This document shows, piece by piece, positions 48,566 through 56,528 of a stretch of 64,000 nt of DNA. The notes below the pieces were generated by a model. That model was not told the origin of the DNA. It was given only the letters and a program-made list of their open reading frames with translations, and made no database searches. Origin of the DNA: Actinophytocola sp963729115 (GTDB lineage Bacteria > Actinomycetota > Actinomycetes > Mycobacteriales > Pseudonocardiaceae); NCBI GenBank assembly GCA_963729115.1, contig CAVSMR010000022.1:1-64000 (forward strand), in the 5' to 3' direction. The first letter of the stretch is position 1. The number at the start of each line of letters is the position of its first letter. The position numbers and the translations under genes were made by a program.

Positions 48566-49731
48566 CCTTGTCTACTCCAGACACCAAGCCTGCGGGCTTA
48601 CCTTCGCTGACCGGTCTGCGATTCTTCGCGGCACTGCTGGTCTTCTGCTTCCACGTCACGTTGTTCGACTCGCCGGTCCCGCCCAACGCACCGGTCAACC
48701 CGTTCGCCGACGAAGGGCTGGCGAACTGGCTGGAGTGGTTCCTGAGCAAGGCCGGGTACCTGGGCGTGTCGTTCTTCTTCGTGCTCAGCGGGTTCGTGCT
48801 GACCTGGTCGGCACGGCCCGGCGAGACGATGCGGGCGTTCTGGCGGCGCCGGATCCTGAAGATCTTCCCGAACCACCTCGTGGTGTTCGCCTTCGCGATG
48901 GTCCTGTTCGCCGGCGCGTTCACCCCGGCGAAGGCCTGGCTGCCGAACTTCTTCCTGCTGCACTCGTTCTCGCCGCAGGCGGACGTGTACGTCAGCGTCA
49001 ACCCTCCCGCGTGGACGCTGTGCAGCGAGCTGCTCTTCTACATGCTGTTCCCGCTCATCATCAAGCCGATCCGGCGGATCGCGGACAACCGGCTGTGGTT
49101 CTGGGCCGCGGTGATGATCGCCGGGATGGTGGCCGTTCAGGTGATCAACCTGCTGGTGATCCCCGACTCACCGAAGTCTCCGATCACCCCGATCTCGGTG
49201 ACCCAGTTCTGGTTCGGCTACATCTTCCCGGTACCGAGGCTGTTCGAGTTCGTGGCGGGCATGCTGGTCGCCCGTGCCGTGCTGGCCGGCCGGGTGCCGC
49301 GGATCAGCCTCCGGGTGAGCCTCCTGTCGGTCGCGGTCGGGTATGCGGCGGCGCTGAGCCTGCCGTTCGTCTACGGCTTCGTGGTCGCCACCATCGTCCC
49401 GATCTGCCTGGTGATCGCGGCGTACGCCGCCGCGGACATCGACGGCAGGCGAACGGGGTTGCGCGGCCCGATCGCCCAGTGGCTGGGCAACGTCTCGTTC
49501 GGCTTCTACATCTGCCAGGGCGTCGTCGTGTTCTACGTGCGCACCCTGCTGCCGGCCGACCCGTTCAGCACGCCGATGGCGGTGGGCGTCACGCTCGTCC
49601 TGTTCGCCGCCACGCTGTTGAGTGGCTGGGCGCTGTTCGCACTCGTCGAAAACCCGATCATGCGCCGGTGGGCCAGGTCCCGCAAGCAGCCGCGGGTGCA
49701 GGCGACTCCGGCGGAGTCCCTGAGAACCTGA
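48562..49731 (+). CDS. Acyltransferase family 3 (OafA/YrhL) membrane O-acyltransferase
   Basis: A 389-residue membrane enzyme with about ten helices that moves acetyl or longer acyl groups from CoA to sugars. Signature start LPSLTGLRFFAALLVFCFHV with the catalytic His and Arg; SFFFVLSGFVLTWSARPGE; and the helix pair PPAWTLCSELLFYMLFPLII, with WTLxxExxFY as in the family. GTG start at 48562 overlaps the propeller stop, so it is coupled to the AUDH pair. It likely acylates the sugar made by the preceding enzymes, or a glycosylated product. Confidence 0.9.
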   Translation: MTLSTPDTKPAGLPSLTGLRFFAALLVFCFHVTLFDSPVPPNAPVNPFADEGLANWLEWFLSKAGYLGVSFFFVLSGFVLTWSARPGETMRAFWRRRILKIFPNHLVVFAFAMVLFAGAFTPAKAWLPNFFLLHSFSPQADVYVSVNPPAWTLCSELLFYMLFPLIIKPIRRIADNRLWFWAAVMIAGMVAVQVINLLVIPDSPKSPITPISVTQFWFGYIFPVPRLFEFVAGMLVARAVLAGRVPRISLRVSLLSVAVGYAAALSLPFVYGFVVATIVPICLVIAAYAAADIDGRRTGLRGPIAQWLGNVSFGFYICQGVVVFYVRTLLPADPFSTPMAVGVTLVLFAATLLSGWALFALVENPIMRRWARSRKQPRVQATPAESLRT

Positions 49732-49846
49732 CCGGGTTCACCGTGCGGTAGGCCGGGGCGCGTTCGAGGAACACCTCGAGCGCGCCCCGGCATCATGATC
49801 GCGCTCGCGACGGCGCAGGCCGGTGAACCTCCTGGGTTCGTATTGA

Positions 49847-49860
49847 CTTGACGTGTCAAG
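49847..49860. promoter_or_regulatory. Inverted repeat upstream of the GH2 gene
   Basis: CTTGAC-GT-GTCAAG, 50 bases before the glycosidase start. It overlaps a TTGACT hexamer (49843-49848) that could be a -35 box. An operator for a sugar-responsive repressor would fit. No clear -10 box is seen. Confidence 0.45.
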
Positions 49861-49911
49861 CCTTGAACGCTGATCCATGGTTCCCGCCACGGACGCGAAG
49901 AGGGGTCCGGC

Positions 49912-52900
49912 ATGCGTACGACGCTGGTTGTCGCGAGAACAGCGCTGGTTGTCGCCGCGCTGCTGGCTAGCTCACTCACGATCGGGCCGGCGACGGCCGG
50001 GGCGGCTCCCGAACCGGTGGTCGCGGATGCCCGGGGCGCCGACTTCGGCGAGTCCTGGCGGTTCGCGCTCGCCAACCGGACCGGGATCACCGATCCGGGC
50101 GGGGAGTTCGCGCACGCGCAGGACCCGGACTTCGACGACTCCGGCTGGCGCGAGGTCACCGTGCCGCACGACTGGAGCATCGAGCTGAACCCGACGGCCG
50201 AGGGCGGCACCAACAGCGGAACCGGCTTCCTCCAAGGGGGACTGGGCTGGTACCGCAAGGCGTTCACCCTGCCCGCGGCGATGGCCGGCAAGCGGATCGC
50301 GGTCGAGTTCGACGGCGTCTACATGGACTCCGTCACCTACGTCAACGGCGAGCAGGTCGCCAGCCATCCGTACGGCTACACCGGGTTCGCGGTCGACCTG
50401 ACCTCGCGGGTGCACACCGACGGGCGCACGCCCAACGTGATCGCGGTCAAGGTCCGCAACCAGCTGCCGAGCAGCCGCTGGTACTCCGGCAGCGGGATCT
50501 ATCGCAACGTGCACCTGGTGGTCACCGACCCGGTGCACGTCGTCCGGCACGGGGTCTACGTCACCACCCCTGACCTGGCGACCACGATCGAGTCGGGCTA
50601 CGCGACCGTCCGCGCGCGGACCACCGCGGTGAACGACGGCGGTGGCAGCACCGACGTCGAGGTCGTGTCGACCGTGCTGGACGCGGCCGGCCGGCCGGTG
50701 GTGTCGGGGCGCGCGCCGGTCTCGCTCGGCGCCGACCCCAGCACCGTGGGCGTCGACCTCCGGCTGGACGACCCGACCCTGTGGTCGATGACGAACCCCT
50801 ACCGGTACACCCTGCGGACCGAGCTGGTCAGCGCCGGGCAGGTGGTGGACACGACGACGACCCGGTTCGGCGTCCGCTGGTTCGAGTTCGACCCGGACGA
50901 GGGCTTCTTCCTCAACGGCCGGTACACCAAGCTCCGCGGCGTCGACCTGCACCACGACCTCGGCGCGCTCGGCGCGGCGGTCAACCGGGACGCGATCGTC
51001 CGGCAGCTGAAGATCATGAAGAGCATGGGGGTGAACAGCTTCCGCACCTCGCACAACCCGCCGTCGCCCGAGATGATCGAGGCGTGCGAGGAGCTCGGCA
51101 TCGTGATGATGGTCGAGGCGTTCGACACCTGGCGCACCCCGAAGGTCCAGTACGACTACGGCCGGTTCTTCGACGAGCACAGCGACGCCGACCTCGCCGA
51201 GATGGTGCACGCGGCGAAGAACTCCCCCGCGGTCGTGCTGTGGTCGATCGGCAACGAGATCCCGGACTCGACGAACGCGGCGGTCGGCGTGCCGATCGCG
51301 CGGCGGCTGATCGCCGGTGTCCGCGCCATCGACGACACGCGGCCGATCGTGATGGGGTCGGACAAGTACCGCGGCGTGCCGCGGCCGGGGTCGGCGGAGG
51401 ACCAGATCCTGAACCTGCTGGACGGGATGGGGCTCAACTACAACACCGCCGGCTCGGTGGACGGGCTGCACGAGCGGTACCCGACGAAGTTCTTCTTCGA
51501 GTCGGAGTCGTCGTCCTCGACCTCGACCCGCGGCGTGTACCAGGATCCGCACCTGCTCAACACCGGCGAGAACCACACCCCGGGCAAGCGCGGCACCTCC
51601 TCCTACGACAACAACATGGCGTCCTGGACGATGCCGGTCGAGTACGGCCTGAAGAAGGACCGGGACCGCGAGTACTTCACGGGGCAGTTCCTCTGGTCGG
51701 GCATCGACTACCTCGGCGAACCGACGCCGTACGACGTGTTCCCGGTGAAGTCGTCGTTCTTCGGCGCGGTGGACACCGCGGGGTTCCCGAAGGACGCCTA
51801 CTACGCGTTCCAGAGCCAGTGGACCACCGACCCGATGGTGCACGTGGTGCCGATGAACTGGACCGACCACGAGCCCGGCGCACCGGTCGAGGTGTGGGCA
51901 TACTCCAATGTGGACACGGTGGAGCTGTTCCTGAACGGCGAGTCGCTCGGGGTGCGCGAGTTCGACCACAAGGCCACGACGTTCGGCCAGGAGTACCTGG
52001 AGACGACCGAGGCCACCGGGGACGACAAGAACGTCACGACCGGCCCGTTCCCCGGTAGCTACACCAGCCCGAACGGCAGTGCCGGCAAGCTGCACCTGAC
52101 CTGGACGGTGCCGTTCGCGCCCGGCCGCCTGGTCGCGGTGGCCAGGCGCGGCGGGACCGAGGTCGCCCGCGACGAGGTCGTCACCGCGGGGAAACCGGAC
52201 CGCCTGCGCCTCACCCCGGACCGCCGGGTGATCGCGGCCGACGGCACCTCGCTGTCGTTCGTCACCGTCGAGGTGGTCGACGCGAAGGGCGTCGTCGTCC
52301 CCGGCGCGACCAATGCGATCTCCTTCGCGGTCCGCAACGGCCGGCTGGTCGGGCTCGACAACGGCCGGCAGGAGAGCGCGGAGAACTACAAGTCCCGGAC
52401 GCGAGAGGCATGGGCGGGCAAGGCGTTGGCGATGGTCCAGTCGACCGGCCGGGCCGGGCCGATCACGATCACGGCCACCTCGCCCGGCCTGCGCACCGGC
52501 CGCGCGGCCGTGCATGCGCGACCCACCGACCATGCCCGGGACGGCACGGACTTCCGCGGCCACTCGTCCACATTGGACAAGTCGGCCGCGGACGCGAGCT
52601 ACTCCGGCGCACCGGACACCCTGCCGGCGGCCATGCTGGACGGCGACACGGCAAGCGGTGGCTGGTCGAACCACTACGCCAAGGCAGCCACCGCGCTGCT
52701 GCACGAGGTCAGCTCGGCACACGAGCGGGAGTGGGTCTCCGCGGGGTGGCCGAACCGGCGGAGGCTGGACACGGTGACCACCTACTTCACCATCGACCAG
52801 GCCCGCGGGCTGCCCGCGGCGATCCGCGTGTCCTACTGGGACGGCAGGCGGTACGTGCCGGTCCGGCACCCGGACATCACCTGGGCAACCGGGTCCAACC

Positions 52901-53019
52901 AGCCGACCACGATCACCTTCGATCCGGTCCGGACCAACCGCATCAGACTCGACCTGACCAGCCGGGCCCCGAACACCCCCACCGGCTTCCTGCAGATCGC
53001 CGAGCTTCGAGCCGGCTGA
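49912..53019 (+). CDS. Secreted GH2 glycoside hydrolase (beta-galactosidase-like)
   Basis: A 1035-residue exported glycosidase. Signal peptide: TALVVAALLASSLTIGPATA. Domain order: jelly-roll sugar-binding domain (SWRFALANRTGITDPGGEFA to about 215), Ig-like domain, TIM barrel from about 325 (LRGVDLHHDLGALGAAVNRD) with the acid/base Glu449 in LWSIGNEIPD and the nucleophile Glu530 (or Glu532) in KFFFESESSS, a DUF4982-type domain, a bacterial Ig-like domain, and a discoidin-like C-terminal module from about 890. It starts 180 bases after the acyltransferase. It may remove a sugar from an exported glycoside or feed on external glycans. Confidence 0.9.
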   Translation: MRTTLVVARTALVVAALLASSLTIGPATAGAAPEPVVADARGADFGESWRFALANRTGITDPGGEFAHAQDPDFDDSGWREVTVPHDWSIELNPTAEGGTNSGTGFLQGGLGWYRKAFTLPAAMAGKRIAVEFDGVYMDSVTYVNGEQVASHPYGYTGFAVDLTSRVHTDGRTPNVIAVKVRNQLPSSRWYSGSGIYRNVHLVVTDPVHVVRHGVYVTTPDLATTIESGYATVRARTTAVNDGGGSTDVEVVSTVLDAAGRPVVSGRAPVSLGADPSTVGVDLRLDDPTLWSMTNPYRYTLRTELVSAGQVVDTTTTRFGVRWFEFDPDEGFFLNGRYTKLRGVDLHHDLGALGAAVNRDAIVRQLKIMKSMGVNSFRTSHNPPSPEMIEACEELGIVMMVEAFDTWRTPKVQYDYGRFFDEHSDADLAEMVHAAKNSPAVVLWSIGNEIPDSTNAAVGVPIARRLIAGVRAIDDTRPIVMGSDKYRGVPRPGSAEDQILNLLDGMGLNYNTAGSVDGLHERYPTKFFFESESSSSTSTRGVYQDPHLLNTGENHTPGKRGTSSYDNNMASWTMPVEYGLKKDRDREYFTGQFLWSGIDYLGEPTPYDVFPVKSSFFGAVDTAGFPKDAYYAFQSQWTTDPMVHVVPMNWTDHEPGAPVEVWAYSNVDTVELFLNGESLGVREFDHKATTFGQEYLETTEATGDDKNVTTGPFPGSYTSPNGSAGKLHLTWTVPFAPGRLVAVARRGGTEVARDEVVTAGKPDRLRLTPDRRVIAADGTSLSFVTVEVVDAKGVVVPGATNAISFAVRNGRLVGLDNGRQESAENYKSRTREAWAGKALAMVQSTGRAGPITITATSPGLRTGRAAVHARPTDHARDGTDFRGHSSTLDKSAADASYSGAPDTLPAAMLDGDTASGGWSNHYAKAATALLHEVSSAHEREWVSAGWPNRRRLDTVTTYFTIDQARGLPAAIRVSYWDGRRYVPVRHPDITWATGSNQPTTITFDPVRTNRIRLDLTSRAPNTPTGFLQIAELRAG

Positions 53020-53124
53020 AGGGAATTCTGCGCTGGGATGGATACCTGATTGTGGTGGCCAATCACCCGATCGGGTTCGGAGCGGCTCCACGAAGTCACC
53101 GTGGTAATCGACAATTCTCCGTCC

Positions 53125-53976
53125 ATGACCAGCGCAGACGACGAGATATCGGCTACGGGCTTCCGCGGCGGCAATGACCGGATTGCCGATCGCAGGGCTC
53201 GCCTTCAGGAAATGGTCACCGTCTGCCGACACGGCCGCAAGATCCATTTCCCGCCGGTAGTCGACGCGACCGAGATTCCCTACACCTACCGCCCCTTCCA
53301 GAACGGCGGGTGGTACGAGGAAGCCTTTCTGGAGCACATCCGACGGCAAGCCCGCCCCGGTGTCTACGTCGACGCGGGCGCGCATCTCGGCACGCACACG
53401 GCCTGGTTCGCGGTCCTGTGCCCGTCGACGCACGTGTACGCGATCGAGCCGGTGACCCACTTCGCGGACCAGCTCGACCGGCTCGTCGAAGCGAACGCGC
53501 TCACCTACCACGTCACCGTGCACCGGGTCGGCGTGTCCGACCAGCCGGGGACGGCCACCAACCACCTGTCCGCGGAGCACCAGACCGGGTTCGACCCGGC
53601 GGGCAAACCCATGGCCAGGGACGAGACGTTCCCGGTGACCACGCTCGACGACCTCATCCACGAACCGGTCGCCGTGATCAAGATCGACGTGGAAGGCATG
53701 GAGGGTCACGTGCTCCGCGGCGCGACCCGGATCCTCTCGACGTATCGGCCGACCGTCTACGCCGAGGCGTGGAAACGCGACCAGCTGCGGGACATCATTC
53801 GCCTGCTCCGCCCACTCGGCTACCGGCCGACCGGGCGGGTATTCAACAGCAGTCCGACCTACGAATTCTCGTCCACCGGCGCAATGCACCGCGTCACCGG
53901 GCCGATCCGGCTGGCCGTGCATCACACCTCGCGCGCGGCCCGCCGGTATATCGGGGCCGCGCTCAAACGCGGGTAG
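53125..53976 (+). CDS. FkbM-family methyltransferase
   Basis: A 283-residue SAM-dependent methyltransferase. SAM motif YVDAGAHLGTHTAWFAVLCP, then YAIEPVTHFADQLDRLVEAN, KIDVEGMEGHVLRGA and the FkbM C-terminus. Start taken at ATG 53125; GTG 53098 (VTVVID) is possible. FkbM enzymes O-methylate sugars and polyketides, so this may act on the glycosylated product. It lies between the glycosidase and a glycosyltransferase on the same strand. Confidence 0.87.
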   Translation: MTSADDEISATGFRGGNDRIADRRARLQEMVTVCRHGRKIHFPPVVDATEIPYTYRPFQNGGWYEEAFLEHIRRQARPGVYVDAGAHLGTHTAWFAVLCPSTHVYAIEPVTHFADQLDRLVEANALTYHVTVHRVGVSDQPGTATNHLSAEHQTGFDPAGKPMARDETFPVTTLDDLIHEPVAVIKIDVEGMEGHVLRGATRILSTYRPTVYAEAWKRDQLRDIIRLLRPLGYRPTGRVFNSSPTYEFSSTGAMHRVTGPIRLAVHHTSRAARRYIGAALKRG

Positions 53977-54062
53977 TATGAAAGGCGTAGAAGCCCGAGC
54001 GCGCATGAGCTGAGAGCTTTTCTCGATTCATGCGGTGGCACGGGTTGGGGGGTGTCCAACTG

Positions 54063-55196
54063 ATGGCACGCGTCACGATCGTCTCCCGGTTGTTCCGCCC
54101 GGAAACGGGCGCCGCGGCGTACCAGCTCGGTGCGCTGGCCGATGAGCTGGTCGCCCGCGGGCACCAGGTGACGGTGCTGACCACTGTTCCGCCCGGGGAC
54201 GCCCGGATCGACGACGCGGGCCTGGACGTGCGCCGGTGGCCGGTGTTGCGCGACAAGGGTGGCAACGTGCGCGGGTACGTGCAGTACCTGAGCTACGACA
54301 TCCCCCTGTTCTTCCGCCTCCTGTTCACCCGCGGCGACGTCGTGGTCGTGCAACCGCCCACGACGACCGGCGTCGCGAGCCGGGTGGCGTGCGCGCTGCG
54401 CCGCATCCCCTACGTCCACTTCTCCGACGACGTCGTGTCCACCGCGGCAGAGGGCATCGGGGTCAACCGGACCGTCGTGCGGGTGCTCAAGGTGCTCGAG
54501 CGCTGGGTCGTCAACGGTTCGTGCTCGGTCCTCGCGATCTCCGACGGCGTCCGCGACGACCTGGTGCGGCTCGGCGTGCGCGGCGAGCTGGTGCGGGTCG
54601 TGGGCGTGGGCGTCGACACCGACCGGTTCGCCTACAGCGCGCAGGAACCCGCCAAGACGCTGGTCTACGGCGGCACGATGTCGGAGATCCACGGCGCGGG
54701 CGTGTTCGTCCGCGGCTTCGCCAAGATCGCGACCAAACACCCGGACGCGCGGCTGCTGATGATCGGCCAGGGCACCGACGTGCCCAAGCTGAAGAAGCTG
54801 GCCGAGCGCCTCACCCCGGGCCGCGTGGAGTTCCGCACACCGCGCCCCGCCGAGGAGCTCCGGCGAGAGTTCGCCGCCGCCGCGGCAGCGCTCGCCTCGA
54901 TCGACCCCAGCGCCGGATACGACTACGCGTACGCCACCAAGGCCCTCGCCGGCCTGTGCGCGGGCGCCCCCGTGATCTACGCCGGAGTCGGCCCACTCGC
55001 CCCGACCGTCACCGAACAGGACCTGGGCTGGGCGGTCCCGTGGGACGACGACGCCGTAGCCATCGCGATGGACGAGGCCCTCACCGAACACCCCGACCCG
55101 GCCCGGCGCCGGACCCTGTCGAAGTGGGTGCTGGACAACCACAGCCTGCGCTCGGTCGCGACGAAGGCCGCCGACGTCATCGACCAAGTCCGCTGA
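54063..55196 (+). CDS. GT4-family glycosyltransferase (WcaI-like)
   Basis: A 377-residue glycosyltransferase. N-terminus VTIVSRLFRPETGAAAYQLG is the WcaI-like start. The second Rossmann domain has TLVYGGTMSEIHGAGVFVRG, RLLMIGQGTDVPKLKKLAER and AYATKALAGLCAGAPVIYAG. Start ATG at 54063 (an in-frame ATG at 54030 has no family sequence). Candidate for attaching the cluster's special sugar, or for building a glycolipid. Convergent with the exporter at 55214. Confidence 0.87.
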   Translation: MARVTIVSRLFRPETGAAAYQLGALADELVARGHQVTVLTTVPPGDARIDDAGLDVRRWPVLRDKGGNVRGYVQYLSYDIPLFFRLLFTRGDVVVVQPPTTTGVASRVACALRRIPYVHFSDDVVSTAAEGIGVNRTVVRVLKVLERWVVNGSCSVLAISDGVRDDLVRLGVRGELVRVVGVGVDTDRFAYSAQEPAKTLVYGGTMSEIHGAGVFVRGFAKIATKHPDARLLMIGQGTDVPKLKKLAERLTPGRVEFRTPRPAEELRREFAAAAAALASIDPSAGYDYAYATKALAGLCAGAPVIYAGVGPLAPTVTEQDLGWAVPWDDDAVAIAMDEALTEHPDPARRRTLSKWVLDNHSLRSVATKAADVIDQVR

Positions 55197-55213
55197 TCAA
55201 ACTCCGGTAGGCC

Positions 55214-56500
55214 TCAGGCAGCGCGCGGGAGGTCGTCATGCCCGCCGGACTCGTCCGCCGGCACCGGGTAGATGCGCGCCAGCGTGGCGGCGGTCCACCG
55301 GGCCGCCGGCCCGATCAGGATCGCGGCGAGGACGAACAGCACGCCCAGCACGGTCCAGCCCACCAGCCCGAACGAGAGCACGAGCCAGGTGCCGAACGCC
55401 GGCCCGATCATCGCCTGGGCGGCCATGCTCATCTCCAGGCCCGCGAGGTACTCGGCCTCTGCCTGGGGCGGCGCGAGCTCGTAGACCATGCCCCACTGGC
55501 TGCCGGAGTGCAGCAGCTCCCCCGCGGTCAGCAGCACGACGCCACCGGCCACCACGGCGACCGCGGCCGCCGTGGGCAGGCCGATGGACAGGCCCATGAT
55601 CACGCAGCCGACCAGCAGCACGACCGACGCCCACCGAGCGTTGCGCACGCTGCCGGGCAGGGTCTCCGAGCCCTTGCTGGCCCGCACCTGGAACAGCACC
55701 GCCAGCACGGTGTTCAGCATGAGGAGCACGCTGATGAGGGTCGCCGGCGCGGCCATCGGCCCGACGATCCACAGTGGAACCACCACCAGGATCACCGTGA
55801 CGTAGAGGCCGAGCACCGCGTTGAGCGTCGTGACGACGAGGAACGGCACGTTGCGCAGCGCGGTGAAGGCTCGCCGGCCATGCCGCTCGGCGGCCGAACG
55901 GATCTCGGGCAGCCGGCGGATCGCGACCACCTCGGCCAGCACCATCACGGCGTCACCGATCGGCAGTGCGTAGTAGGCCGGCAGCGTGCCGATCGCGAGG
56001 GACACGCCGGCGAGGGCGGCACCCAGCGTGAACGCGAGGTTGTGCAGCGACCGGGTCTGCGCGCGCAGCCGGACCCGCCGCCCCCCGGTCGCGATCGCGG
56101 ACGCCAGCGCGGAGCTCGCCGGCCCCTTGCCGAACTCGCAGGCGGCGACCAGGCAGGCCACGACGGTGAACGCGGCGAACGAGTCGGCCACGGTGTAGAG
56201 CAGGGTGCAGACCGCCTCGATCAGGCAGAGCACGGTCATCGTGCGCCGGGCGCCGAAGCGGTCGGCCACCGTGCCGAGCGTGCTCGCCCCGACGAAGCCC
56301 GCGATCCCGGCCGCGGACATCGCGATGCCGACCTGCTGCGCGGACAGGCCGATGGCGTGCAGCGCGAACACCACGGACCCGGTGACGAACAGCCCGTCGC
56401 CGATCGAGTCGACGAAGATGGCCAGCGCGTAGCGCCGCTCGTTGCCGGGCGCCGGCACGAGGTCGTCCCGCATCCGCCGCAACGCCGAACTCAGGAACAT
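55214..56500 (-). CDS. MFS exporter next to the PKS-NRPS gene
   Basis: A 428-residue 12-helix transporter of the drug-export type. First helices: YALAIFVDSIGDGLFVTGSV, VFALHAIGLSAQQVGIAMSA; motif A TVADRFGARRTMTVL. It starts 28 bases downstream of the synthase stop on the same strand, so it is probably co-transcribed and exports the product. Confidence 0.88.
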   Translation of the reverse strand: MFLSSALRRMRDDLVPAPGNERRYALAIFVDSIGDGLFVTGSVVFALHAIGLSAQQVGIAMSAAGIAGFVGASTLGTVADRFGARRTMTVLCLIEAVCTLLYTVADSFAAFTVVACLVAACEFGKGPASSALASAIATGGRRVRLRAQTRSLHNLAFTLGAALAGVSLAIGTLPAYYALPIGDAVMVLAEVVAIRRLPEIRSAAERHGRRAFTALRNVPFLVVTTLNAVLGLYVTVILVVVPLWIVGPMAAPATLISVLLMLNTVLAVLFQVRASKGSETLPGSVRNARWASVVLLVGCVIMGLSIGLPTAAAVAVVAGGVVLLTAGELLHSGSQWGMVYELAPPQAEAEYLAGLEMSMAAQAMIGPAFGTWLVLSFGLVGWTVLGVLFVLAAILIGPAARWTAATLARIYPVPADESGGHDDLPRAA

Positions 56501-56528
56501 CGGAGAACCTCCAGGTCACGAGGGACGG

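Noticed and set aside
49972..54006. A 1344-codon minus-strand open frame
   Set aside because: It runs antisense to the GH2 and FkbM genes, is rich in Arg/His/Gly/Val and has no family motif. It is a shadow frame caused by high GC at codon third positions.
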